From Cloeon dipterum (Eukaryota; Arthropoda; Insecta; Ephemeroptera; Baetidae), in contig NC_088787.1 in NCBI RefSeq assembly GCF_949628265.1, forward strand, positions 6,748,501 through 6,812,500: DNA of 64,000 nucleotides. Reading direction: 5' to 3'. A program made the position numbers and the translations under genes. Of the stretch, positions 1 through 12,600 are shown piece by piece. The notes below the pieces were generated by a model that saw only the letters and a program-made list of their open reading frames with translations, made no database searches and had not been told where the DNA came from. Position 1 is the first letter of the stretch; each line of letters opens with the position of its first letter.

Positions 1-249
1 CGTGAAAATGCGCGAAAAGAACCAAGTTTTCATCAATATTGTGACATAATTTGCATTACTGTCTTTTGGATCGTACAAACATTCTCTTGACACTCGTACG
101 GCATTCCAAAGAGAGCTTTTTGATACCCACATTCAGACGCCATCTTGGATCTGCGCAGTGCGAACCAATTTTATCACACATCCGGCTCCCGCTGAAATAA
201 CTTAAATTTTTTCATCTAAAAATCCTATTTATTTTTTGCAACGTTTCAG

Positions 250-3200
250 CAAGATGTTGTGGAGTTAGAATCAGTGGTCTACGAAGAGCTGGGCGATGGC
301 ACAGTTGTCGTGGACGAATTCAACTCTGTCGACGGATCGCGCACCCTGGACCCGATTTTCGGCGACTACAATCCCAGCCCACGTCTGGACTCGTGTACCA
401 AACTCGGAGCAGGCCGCTTCCCTGTCTTAGGTGACTGCAGCAAGTACCTTGAGTGCAACGAAGAAAACGGCACCTACACCAGAAGAATTGTGCAGTGTCT
501 CCACGATCTTTGGTTCCAGTAAGTTAAAAAAAACTTTTTAGGAAAATTAAGACCCTTTTCTTCGCAATTTTAATTTTCCCTGCACTCTCATTGGTTAACG
601 GCTCCCCACTCCACGGATCAAAAAAGTAGAGGGAATCTGCAGTGACCAATCAGAGCCAAAAATTCAGAAAATTATTATGTTTAAAATTAAAAAAAAAAAT
701 AATAATTTTTCTAGTGAGGAAGGCGGCGATTGCGGCTTCAAGGGTGATTTCTGTCCCTACGGCCGTCTCGTTCCTGTTTCTTCGACGGTGCGGCTAGCGC
801 AACGCACCTCGACACCGACCTCCACGAGCTGCACCCGCGCGGGTAGGTTCCCGCAGCCTGGATGCACTGGCTTTTACGAATGCCGCGAGACGGTCTACGG
901 CCTCTCCAGGGCTGACTACACCTGCGGTGAAGGCATACTCTACCATGAGATGCACCAAAAGTGCTTCCCAGCTTCCCAGGTCACCGAGTGCTCCGTTGCA
1001 CGTGAGTTGTTTTACATATATATATAATTTATTTGGTAGACATTGTGAAAATAAAATCAAAATAGAACAAGGATGAATTTTATCAAATTAAATATTTTTA
1101 GTGCCCGAGCAAACGTGTCTGCGGACGTGCGTTGAAGGCCAAACAAGGGTGTGCAAGTACAAGTTCATCGTGGAGGAGCACGTGAGCATGAGCACTATCC
1201 ACTGCGGAAACTGTCCCTTCAATTTGGCCGATTGCAACCTGCCTGGCTGCATCAGCGCCGGAGGGCTCCAGCGACCATTGATCTCGATCAACAAACAAAT
1301 GCCAGGGCCCACCGTGCAGGTGACGTAGTTTGATCTTTTAATACCTGCGTCATTTTGATTACAAAGTCCGTTTTTTAATAGAAAGATTAATCTTTCGCGG
1401 AAGCGAATTGGCACAATTTCGCTAAGCTGCAACGGATTTATTGACTAGGCTAAGAGATAAGAGTTTTTACGGCCTAAATAGTGCAATCGCTCCTATGATT
1501 TTTATATCTCTATAGTTTCTTTGAATTGTGTATGCATTGTTTTTCCGAAGAAAGCTCTAATTGGTTTTTCCTATCTGATCTCATAAATATTTTAATTCAT
1601 CCTGAATATAAATCCAAAACTCATCCCCTTTTTTTAAAAAAAACTCTTTCAGGTTTGCAAAGGTGACACCATTGAAGTTGACGTGGTGAACCTGCTGCAG
1701 AGCTCAGCCGTGACCATCCACTGGCACGGTCTGCACCAGCGAGCAACGCCCTTCATGGACGGAGTGCCCTACCTGACGCAGTGCCCGATCCAACCTGGCA
1801 ACTCATTCCGCTACAGAATGATCGCTGATGTTGCCGGAACGCACATTTACCACTCGCACATCGGTATGAAAAATTTATAACCTAAAAATTCGAATTTAAC
1901 GAAATTAAATTCTAGGTCATCTTGACTCTGATGGTTTGTATGGTGCCATGATCGTGCGTGAGCCGCGTTCGACCGAGCCAGGACTGGTCGGCAGATACAA
2001 CGACGATCTGCCGCAGCACACGTTGTTAGTGTGGCACTGGTTCCAGAACTTGGGCGAGGTGCAGAGCCTGGACATGAGGCTGCTCAGCCGACGCAGGGAA
2101 GGATTTGGCTTTTTGATCAACGGAAAGGGAGTCGTTGGCCAGCGTTTCGCCCCCGATGGCAGTCGCCTAAGTGCACCCATCGAGAACTACTACGTCAACT
2201 CTGTGAGAATTTTTTTAACACCAATTTTCTATGAATGATTTTTATAAGACCCCACTGAGACCACATTTTTTGTTTTGTGACGTTCGAGTAGTGGCGCAAA
2301 GAGAAGCGCACGTTGTTTTGACGTGCGCAACGCCATGAACCTTTCGGTCGCTACTCTGCGCAAGCGTAACCCCACCTCTCTGACGTCACAGTCATGTTTC
2401 GTGCTTGTCATTGGCAGCTGATTATAAGAGAAGGGTGACGCTTGCGCAGTAGCGACCAGAATTTTCAAAAGCAACGTGCGTTTTGCTTTTATCCCATCAA
2501 AAAACATTCTTCAACCGGAAAATTATTTTCCCTACCCATTTCGACCCTCAGGAATCGATTGAAATATTAAAAATAAATGTAGTTAATTGAGTTGGTCCAT
2601 AACACACTCAAAAATGTTCTCGACAGGGCTCAAGGAGGTACCGTTTCCGCATAATTTTCAACACTGCAATCATGTGCCCCATTCAAATTTCGATTGACGG
2701 TCATCAACTGGACATACTGGCCATCGATGGACACGCCGTAGAAGCATACAACAGCAGAGGTGATTTTTAGACTGTAATTTTTACCAATTAAATAATTCAA
2801 AACGAATTTTTCAGTCGATTCGGTGATTTTGACGGCGGGTGAGAGAGTGGACGTTGTGCCTGTGGCGACTGTTTCAACCTGGAATTCAGCCTTCTACATC
2901 AGGGTGCGCGGCTTGGGCGACTGCGACGACCAGAAGAACAGCGTGCACCAATACGCGATCCTGCGTTATGACAACTACGCCGGTCCCGTACTAAACTTCC
3001 CTAATCCCACTTACAACAGCGCTATCCGACCAGGACGGGTAAGAATTATTTTTAAATTAATTAAATCATGTTTAAATTTTTTTCACAGGCCTTCAACCTG
3101 AACAGAGATATTTACAATCCAGTGACGCAAACTAGAATAACAGCAAATCCTCTGGTCTCCTACAGAAGTGCACTCAGCCGTTCTGATAATCTTGTAGGAA

Positions 3201-4363
3201 CACCAAACAAACGCTTTTTCATCGACGTCAGCTTCAATGTTCACCAAGGTTTGTTACAAAACTTATTATCATTGGAATAACTTTAATTGAGACACGAGAA
3301 AAATTTGCGCAAATCTGGCTATCGATTATCTGTGGTGTTCGGCCTGTCAAATCATCATGAATTATTAGTATTTTTAAATTTTTACGAGTTATAAAAATTT
3401 GTTCGTGTCTGCAGAATTAGTAAATCGATTTTTCGGTCTGATTTTACATGGAAATTCCTGTAAAATCGTGAAATTTTAAGATTTTCCCGCGCTTTGCGAC
3501 ACGTGCCACACCTCCTTTTATAAAGTCCGGGAAAACACACCCCTTTTTAGAAATTCCCGCGAGTTACGCCCTACTCCAACGGTCGCTGGCAAAATAATGA
3601 AGATATCAAACGATTAGGATCAGGAATTTTAATTTAAAACAAAAAAAATGGTACAAATTAATAATATTCTTCTTGATGGTAGAATCTGACAACGTGCGGC
3701 TGGTGTTCCCTCAGCTGAATTCAGTCTCGTGGAACAGCCCGCCGTTCCCGCTTCTGACGCAGTGGCAACAAATCACCAATTCAACTCTCTGCACCAACGA
3801 GTGCAACCAGCCCGTCGCCTGCGATCAGAGGCGATGCGTGTGCACTCATACACTCTTGGCCAGGACCGGAGATCTCGTTGAAGTCGTTCTCTTTGATCCA
3901 CGTAAGATATGAACCAAAAGTATTTAAATGAAATTAATTTTCAAAATCAGGTGGAACTATTGAAATCGGTCACCCGTTCCATCTGCACGGACACGCTTTC
4001 AAGGTCGTCGGGCAATATCTTTACAATACCTCAACCACCAGGGAAGAAGTCTCTAACTTGGTAAACAACAATCCGCATCTGATCACTACAAATCAGTACG
4101 GACCCTGGAAGGACACTGTGGTCACCCCTGGAAGGGCGGTCATCATTATTAGATTCCGTGCTGATAATCCAGGTAAATCCCGTAAAAAAATGATTTAAGA
4201 ACAAAATCTTAATAATTTAATTCGATTTTCAGGCTACTGGATGTTCCATTGCCACATTGGAGAGCACGCGGCGCTTGGAATGGCGCTCACATTCAAAGTA
4301 GGCGAGCACTACGAGATGGTGCGGCCGCCGGCGAATTTCCCAACTTGCGGCAACTTCTCATAA
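250..4363 (+). CDS. Laccase-type multicopper oxidase with two N-terminal chitin-binding (CBM14) domains, 5' end outside the window
   Basis: Exons read as 250-518, 715-1001, 1102-1319, 1653-1863, 1916-2202, 2627-2759, 2815-3038, 3089-3248, 3683-3901, 3951-4172 and 4233-4363; every junction keeps phase, giving at least 786 residues. The acceptor at 248-249 shows that earlier exons, including any signal peptide, lie upstream. Two six-cysteine CBM14/peritrophin-A modules come first (exons 1-2), then the cysteine-rich insect laccase segment, then three cupredoxin domains. All copper motifs are visible: HWHG, HSH, HPFHLHGH and HCHIGEH, with the axial methionine ten residues after the cysteine. Family knowledge: secreted insect laccases oxidise catechols during cuticle tanning. 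The chitin-binding modules suggest anchoring to cuticle or peritrophic chitin (inference). The acceptor of exon 3683 (tggtag) has a weak pyrimidine tract and is the least certain junction. Confidence 0.9.
2344..2462. repeat. Short inverted repeat in laccase intron
   Basis: Two arms, about 2344-2371 and 2437-2462, are nearly perfect reverse complements built around GGTCGCTACT and GCGCAAGCG, separated by about 65 bases. It lies in the intron between exons 1916-2202 and 2627-2759. It looks like a small hairpin element or MITE remnant and is not coding. Confidence 0.6.
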
Positions 4364-4922
4364 AATTTGGTCGACGAATGAAATATATAGCATTTAAAGT
4401 GATTATGATTACGTGGGAGTAGCGAACAAAATTAATATTTAGATTCTCAATATTGATTGTAGAATTTTAGTTTAGTGTGCTTGTACCAAACTTTCTTTGT
4501 TGAAAATATGTATTTTGTAAAATTGCGAAAATAAACTCGACTGAATCATTGTTTTCAAATTTAATCTACTTACTTTTTCTCGTTCTGAAAATTTTTTTTA
4601 CCCTGACCTAAAATTGTCTAAAAATTTGAAAAGGGATAAAATAATCCCAGTTGTTGTTTTTAGACTTCTGAGAAAATCAGCTCTCAAGTTTGTATGCTAA
4701 TTCTGCAGTAGGCCACTGTCTCCCTTTCGAAAATCAGGATTTATTTCGTCAGATGGGAAAATTTCCTCATAATATGTGCACCGTTGGATATAGGTCGCGC
4801 CGAGCGGAATTAAAATCTGGCGAAAATCATGACATTTGCCATTTAAAAAAACTGGTAAATGTTTTTAAATTGTGATGCTCTCAGTCATGAATTTTGGGAT
4901 TTTTACTGATTTATGCTATTAA
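4364..4922. other. Laccase 3' UTR and AT-rich intergenic DNA
   Basis: The 3' UTR of the laccase follows the stop codon. A canonical AATAAA polyadenylation signal sits near 4530. Beyond that the sequence is AT-rich with no supported gene; the short ORF at 4690 has no recognisable content. The segment ends at a TTAA flanking an inverted-repeat element. Confidence 0.6.
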
Positions 4923-6035
4923 AGTGGAATGATAGTGATTTTTTTATTTAAAAAAATGAAATTTCATGTAAATTTAACCCTAACCGACCTATTTTTTCCA
5001 TGTACATCTGACCAAAAGTGCCCCAAAATCCAATTTTTCGAATTTTACCGGTTACGCCCTCTTTTTTTAGCATAGGAAATTAATTGCTTCCGGGGTGAGA
5101 AAAATTATGAAAATTTAATTGTGAGAAGATAAAAAATAGTGCTTTTGAGTCTTGAAATAAATTTTTTATTTTTTCAAAAATTGCAGATTTTCAAAAGGGG
5201 TCTGTGTTTGGCTTCATTACAATTTACTAGTTCATAGTAGCGTTAAATACTGCCTAAATTCAGAGAGCTGATTAAATTTCCAGTTTTCCCTCACTCAGCA
5301 ACATGTTCTCAAATTTAAAATTTTCGAAAAAAATTCGTCTAAAAATTTCAGATGTCCGTTAAAGAACGTTTAAAATTTTTTTGGGAAAAATCAAAATACC
5401 CAAAATTAAGTTAATTTATTCAAGAATCATCTCAGAAAAAATGTTTCTTTCATTTTAATAATTTTAATGATTTTCAGAGGCAAACTCGGACCCTTATGGC
5501 TATCAGAGACTGCGAATAATCTAAATAAATTTTTTATTGATTTTCAAGGACAGATTCATTGGCTACCATGTGCGAAAATTTCAAATTTTTCTGATAATGA
5601 AAACGTAATTAAAATGATAATTGAGTTGCGCGCCGGCCACCTTCTGTAATGCAACCAGAAGTGACGGCGTGAAACGCCCCCCTCTGTTGGCCAGCAGCGC
5701 TGGGCGCTGACCAATCAGATTGTTTTTGCCAATTTTCTCTGAAATTTACAGTGCTGCACTATGTTTTCTCACATGATTTGGAATCCTCTCATCGAGATCT
5801 ATCGGACAGCCAGAGTCTTTTTTTGGGGAAATGCGGAATTTCAGAGAAAATCGCGATTACACAATTCCGTTGAAAATTCTCCATTTAAAACAATGCTAAG
5901 TTTGAGGCCGATTTTCTCGAAAATTTACAGTGCTGCCTATGTATTTTTCGTATTTTTTTAACTGTACATGATTTTTAGGACCCAATCTGTATGTGTGTTA
6001 AAGGATTTTGCGGGGAAATTCACTATCATTCCTCT
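4923..6035. mobile_element. Non-autonomous TTAA-flanked inverted-repeat element, family A (long copy)
   Basis: The left end AGTGGAATGATAGTGA and the right end TCACTATCATTCCTCT are inverted repeats, each flanked by TTAA (4919-4922 and 6036-6039). No transposase is encoded. The left half matches the family A copies at 7.4 kb and 57.0 kb. The right part (about 5740-6030) contains segments resembling family B, and a GC-rich patch lies at 5630-5720, so this copy looks composite or nested. TTAA duplication is typical of piggyBac-type transposition, but superfamily assignment is inference. Confidence 0.75.
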
Positions 6036-6159
6036 TTAAAACAGATCGGGAAACTTATCCAACCAGCCGGAAGTGTTTTAACACACATTCATTGTTGTAT
6101 TAAAGTCTTAAATTGCTGATTGTAGCATTTTTCCCGAATTCTTTCGCGCCATTTACAAT

Positions 6160-6650
6160 CTATTGATGTGCTAATCTCCTACCGCCACAACAACATCTTG
6201 TGATTGGTTAAAAAGCAAGAAAACTAGCAACACACGTCACGCTGCCATTAAAATGCGCGGGAAATAATAACCCATGAGCAGAGAGCCGTATCAACACGGC
6301 ACGCCCCTTTTCGTACGCATCCTTTTCTGCTGCTCGCACTTTTTACGACAAGTGGGATGGGCTGTTCCGGCTGTTCGGCATTCATCCAAGCTCTTGCCTA
6401 AAACGGACGCCATTAACGTCAACGAAACCGAATTCCAAGCCGACTTTCTCTCGAATTTGAGGTAAATTACGCTTTTCCGAGGTGAACAAAAACAGCCACT
6501 GCGTCTTGCAAGTGCTAATACGTAAATTAAACAACATTCTTACGCTCCTGATACGTTAAAAATCCATTTAAACTCGTTCTAAATCGGCAGTTTGCAATGC
6601 GTGCGCGCATATTTAACCAGTTTAAAACCTAATTTACTCTTGCAGTAGGT
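6160..6650 (+). promoter_or_regulatory. Probable Ars2 promoter and 5' UTR exon
   Basis: An ATTGG (reverse CCAAT) lies near 6197. A probable non-coding first exon ends in GAG|GTAAAT near 6461, and a TTGCAG acceptor near 6645 precedes the ATG-bearing exon. The region is more GC-rich than its surroundings. Transcription start is not determined. Confidence 0.45.
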
Positions 6651-6665
6651 GTTATCTGAGGAGAG

Positions 6666-9600
6666 ATGGGTGACAGCGACGACGAGTACGACCGGAAGCG
6701 ACGGGACAAGTTCCGGGGCGAGCGCACCGAACGCTCTTCAGGCGATTTTCGCGAGGGCGGCAGAGGTGGCGGCGAGCGACGCGGGCCGTCCAACAGGGAC
6801 GACTGGGGCGATAAGTAAGTCGCAATAGATTTAACTATTTTTTCCACCAGCCTCACACACAGCATTAAAAATGCGAACTAACTGATTCGCCCGATTCAGT
6901 TCGCAGCGAAAAACGGACCCTTTCGAGGCCCAGCGTTTCAAAGAGGGCAGGGCTCACTTTCATAATCAAAACAAGTACGGCCGTGGATTTTTCTACATGT
7001 GAATGGCTGTAGAAATATTTTTGTAGTCGCACTATACTTCCTCTTTAGCAAGTTTGTCTCTCTTGTGTCCCTTCCCATCGAGTTGTCTTGCCTCAAGAGT
7101 GCTGTGCTGTTTCAATATTGTCTCAATTTTGTTCTTTCATTAATTTATTTTTGTCCTCTTTACATAGTGACAACTGGCAAGGTGGTCGAAGCCGTGGCCC
7201 TCCTAGTTATAACGAATATCGGCCCTCTGGGGGTCGAGGGGGTAGCGGAGGCGGGGGCGGGGGTGGGCGCGGAGAGCGCTTTAGCCCGCCGTCCCGTTAC
7301 GATATGAACCAGCCTCCGATGAAGAGGAGCAGAACGGACTGGTGAGGATAATTATTCTGTCTCATAATTTTTGTTGTCCATTTTAATCGTTAAATTATGG
7401 ATAGAGATTTTTTATTTAAAAAAAATGATGACATGAAAATCTAACCCTAACCGACCAGTTTTTTTCATAAACTCTTGATCAAAAGTGCCCCAAAAGTATT
7501 TTTTTTTAAAATTGCAGATTTTCGAAAGGGGGTGTGTGTTTTGCCTTATTAAAATTCACCAAATCAAAGTAGCGTCAAAAGCTGATTAAATTTCCATTTT
7601 TTTTCTGTTGAGCAAATTTTTCTCATAGAAATTTCAACAGGCTGCTAGAGAACCTTTACATTTTTTTGAGAAAAATAGAAATATAGCTAAAAAATGTAAT
7701 CAAAGGTCTTTTCATTTCAGGGGAGAGGAGAGGCGTTACGTGCCGGACTCAGGGTATGGCGGCTACCAAAACAACCCCTGGGGACCGAGCAACCAGGACA
7801 GCCACTTTTCGCACCACGGAGGAAATCAGAGGTACCCGAGGACTGATAGGAACTTTGGTTTATTTTAATGTTAAGACTGAATCATCAAAATTATCGAGTA
7901 TTTTACAGTGTGATCACTTAAATAATGTAAAATGGACTGATGTATTTTGTTAGAGATAATTTTTCCCTTAACCTTTCCTTTTATTTAAGGGAGTTGACAG
8001 TGCGGCTGTAATTTACATGTCTGATATTTTTCAATTCTCCTCATGGAATCCTTAAAAAAAATTGTCAACAGAAATTTTATCCATCTAACTATATTGGAAA
8101 GAAAATAAAATAATCAAAAGAGAAAAAAATAATATTTTGTTCCTCACAAACCAAGCTTCAAAAATAAACATAAAAAAATCTTGCCCAAGCACAAAGTGAA
8201 TGAAAACTGTGTTTCAGAGACACGGACGGGCTGACGCAACCGCCGATGATGTCATTCAAGGCGTTTCTGCAGACGCAGGACGACAACATTTCGGACGAGG
8301 AGGCGATCCAGAAGTTCAACGAGTACAAGCTCGAGTTCAAGCGGCAGCAGCTGAACGACTTTTTTGTCAACCACAAAGACGAGGAGTGGTAGGTTTCCCT
8401 ATTTCCGAGCAGCCCGACCTCCCGCATGCAGTCGATAGTTTGAACCAGGTTCGAATGTGGACTGCAGCCGGGGCCGACGGCTAAAAAACCAAAACAAAAA
8501 ACACCCAAACATGTCTCTTGCAGGAAGCGGCTGCCAAAATATTCTTTTCTCTCTCTGTGCGTGTGAGAAGCGACGCGAAATTTTATTTAGTGCGAAACAA
8601 ACAGTGAAAATGATATAAAACCAAAAAATCGACAAAGAGTTAGTCAGGGACTGCTGTGCGCAATGCAGCAGGTTATTAGCTAGCTTTTCCGCCGCCCTCG
8701 CTGGCGACACAAGACTGGCAGGTGAGAACTCTGGGTGCTTTGCTTAACGAATGCATTGTTTCCTTCGCCTCCTCTGTGGTCTCAACTCCACTCGCACGGA
8801 CGCCATCTCACGTTCAATTTTTATTTTGTAGGTTCAAGATCAAGTACCATCCTGAGGAGTCGGTCAAGAGGAAGGATGAGCTCCAGTCAGCCCTAAATGT
8901 AAGAATTTATTACTAACAATATCATTGTTTACATCATTTTTTCTTGTGGAGAATTTCCAACCAAAAATGATATATTTATAACAAAGAAATTTATTTAATA
9001 AATCTCATTTTCCAAATGTCAGAAAACTATAAATTGCCAAAACTGAACCCCTAAATTTTGTTTTCAGAATCGGGTGAAAGTGTTTTTGGATTGTTTGGAC
9101 AAGGACTGGTTTGCGAAGGTGTCCGTGGACAGCGAGCAGTCGGAGCAGCTGGTCAAACTGCTGGACTCGATCGTAATCAAGCTGGAGGGCGGCACTGATC
9201 TCGACCTCAAAGTGCTGGACGAGGTCGAGGTCGCCCGCGAGCAGGACAGGAGGAAAAGCGAAACTAATAAGGTGGAATCGCAGAGGAGGAAGTCAGACGA
9301 CAAGTAAAATTCTTCGCATGCAATGGAGCTGATAATTATAGCGATTTTGCTTCAGGGAAAAAAGCAAGGACAAAGAGACGCCTGAAGTAACCGAGGAGGC
9401 GAAAGAGGATAAAAAAGATGATGCTAAAGAGAAAGAGGTGGAGGAAGAAGAAGAGGAGGAGAAGAAGGAGCCTGAAGATGAGAAGGAGAAAAAGGAAGGT
9501 TAGTGGTTGACAGTTAAATTTTTAAATTTCAAATGATTGCAATTTTATTATCAGTGGCTGCTGAGGAAAAGCCAAGCAGAAAGCGAAAAAGGGAGTACAA

Positions 9601-12600
9601 CTCAGACAGCGGCAGCGAAAGCGAAAATGACGATGCTTCTTCCGTACATTGTAAGTCAAATTTAAAAATTTTCTAGTTAAATCATTTTAAAATGCATTTT
9701 ATAAAATTGATATCTAAAAGTTTAAGAATTTGGTTACGATTTCAAGTTAAGACTTGGAAACCAACTGGGCAGTTTATTTTTTATTTATTTATTTTTTATC
9801 AAATAAGCGTCAACTGTCCAAACCTTGTAATTCCCTTTTTACCCCATTTTTTTCCTTCCAGCCGGTGACAAATCAAAAAACACCTCAATGGAGGACGCAG
9901 ACAAGATGGAAAGCCCGGCCAAGAACGGCAAAGAGGGCAAGGAGAGCGACGGTGAGGCCGACACTGACAAGGCCGATGAGGACAAGTCCGAGAAGCAGAA
10001 GGAGGAGCCCCAGGAAGAGGTGTTGCGGCCGCGCTGCCTGCACAAGACGTCCTCTATCTTCCTGCGCAACCTCGCGCCCACCATCACCAAGCAGGAAGTT
10101 GAAGCTGTAAGTTCGGTCCTAAATTTGTTTTTTTACTGAGCAAGGAACATTATTTTATGACGCTGGAAATTTTTAATCTTGTGCCAAATGAGAAAAATCC
10201 TATTGGCCAGATTTTTATGTCAAAGCAGATGGGCAAAGGTGTTATTTTTGTTTCTCATAAATTGCATTTGATGTCAGAAACCGAAAAATCGTATTATTAT
10301 TTATATAAAAAATGTATTTTCTGTTATTATCCATCAAAAATTTTCCTAAAGCGCCAAAAACTGAACAGTGTCATTATGTGCACTACTTGGAAATTTTTCT
10401 AACACAAGAAATTAACCTACTGAATCAATTCCAGATGTGCAAGCGTTACCCTGGCTTCCTCCGAGTAGCAATCGCTGACCCGCAGCACGACCGGCGCTGG
10501 TTCCGCAGAGGCTGGGTTACCTTTGAGCGTTATGTCAACATCAAGGAAATCTGCTGGAATTTGAACAACATTCGGGTAAGTAATTCCTCAGTTGCAAAAA
10601 TTATTTCAACTAACAACTTCCTTAATTATTCGTAGCTTCGTGACTGCGAATTAGGCGCCATTGTGAACAGGGACCTGAGCCGCAGGGTGCGCACGGTGAA
10701 CGGAATCACCTCTCACAAGCAGGTGGTGCGCAATGACATCAAGGTGGCAGCTAAGATCATCCAGAATTTGGACAAGAAGGCCAATCTGTGGCTGGACGAG
10801 AACGAGAAGAGCGTCTCCTCAGACATGCCGGTGAGTTTTTTTATAAATTTTAAAACTTATGGCTGGCATTTAAGAAAGAATTCCAAAGGAACAAAATTAA
10901 TTAAACAGTTTATTTGAAACCCATTTCTCACTCAATGAATTTGTATTTCCATTCTAGACTTTTGGCTTGATGTCGAAGAATCCGGTGATGAAAAACATCA
11001 CTGACTACCTGATCGAGGAGGCGTCTGCTGAGGAGGAGGAACTGCTGGGCCAGTCTGGCGACGGCGAAACAGGCTCTGGCGAGGGTGACGAGGCAACCTG
11101 CACCATCGACCGGGACGAGCAACTGCTGGCTGTGCTCGACCGGCTGCTTTTCTACTTGCGCGTCGTCCACTCGGTCGACTATTACAACCACTGCGAGTAT
11201 CCCAATGAGGACGAGATGCCCAACCGTTGCGGCATCATGCACGCCAGAGGCACGCCACCTTCGTCAAAGGTAGGACAGTCAAAAGTTTCCCTAAATGTTT
11301 ATAAGCTTTTATTTTGTTAAGTTTCTAGAATGGTCACTGATTAAATTGCTTGAATACTTATTAAGTGTTTGTTAATTTCTTGCTGATTATCAGATTTTCC
11401 GCAATAACCTGATCTTTTCTTCAATAATTGCACAATAAACAGAACTTTGCACGAAATAAATTAAATTTCAGAATAATATGTTGCGTGTTTTGATCTTTGA
11501 TTAAATTAAAATAAAGATACTTAGTGCCTGAAAAAATTCACGCGGAAATAATATTTTTCTAATTTGAACAAACGGTGTTTTTAATTAATTGTGACATTTT
11601 GATTATTGTTTCAAAACGTCAGCTACTTGCCTAAATTGCTAAATCGATTTTGTTCGCCACTAAAACGTAAAATTTAAATTTAAACATAATGTATTACTTT
11701 ATAAAATTAAATTCATAAATTCCATGCGTGCCTGTTTTTGTCAATTTTCAGCTATTTCACAGTAATATTCATTAATTAATTTCCTAGGCGCTCAAACAAA
11801 GAGAAAAATTTTATGTAGTTCCATAATATGCTCCAAATTCTCAATAAAAAGAAAATTTTAAATTATTCCTGATTTATGATTTTTTTAGGTGACGCAGCAA
11901 GAGATTGGTGACTACTGCCAAACTTTTGAATCCAAGATCGCATCATTCCTGCAGCCTGTGGTCAAGTTAACGGACGAGGAGTTGACTAAGCTAGGCTCCA
12001 AAGCCCCCGAAACGTAATTATTTTAATTCTTGTAATTATTTTGAAATATGCATATTATCTTATCATTTCCCTTCAGTGAAGTGGAAAAATTCGTCGTGTC
12101 CAACACGCAGGAGCTGTCCAAGGACAAGTGGTTGTGCCCGCTGTCGGGCAAGAAGTTCAAGGGCCCTGAGTTCGTGCGTAAACACATTTTCAACAAACAC
12201 GCTGAGAAGATCGATGAAGTGAAGAAGGAGGTGAGTTTTTTTCCTCCTCAATTTGGTTTCATTTCTAAGTTTTGAACAACAGGTGGAGTATTTCAACAAC
12301 TACTTGAAGGATCCAAAGCGGCCACAGCTGCCTGAGCACCCAGGCAACCGCTCCCAAAAAAGGGAGCACCCAGGCGACCGGGAGGCCTTCGGCGGCGGCC
12401 CAGGTGGACCTATGCCCCCGTGAGTTGATCCTACAACTTAAAATTAAAAATCGGGCTGAAACAGTGATTTAATTAAAAAAGTAATTGAGTTCTAGGCTTG
12501 AATTTGGATAAAAATGTCAACTATTAAATTAAAAATGGACTTTGACTGTTTTACTTTTGACATTTTATCAATTTTAACTTACTTTCGTTTTTATTTTTCA

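Noticed and set aside
7441-7470. Telomere-like CTAACCCTAACC sequence
   Set aside because: A single short run inside a family A element, repeated in the copy near 4976; part of the element, not telomeric DNA.
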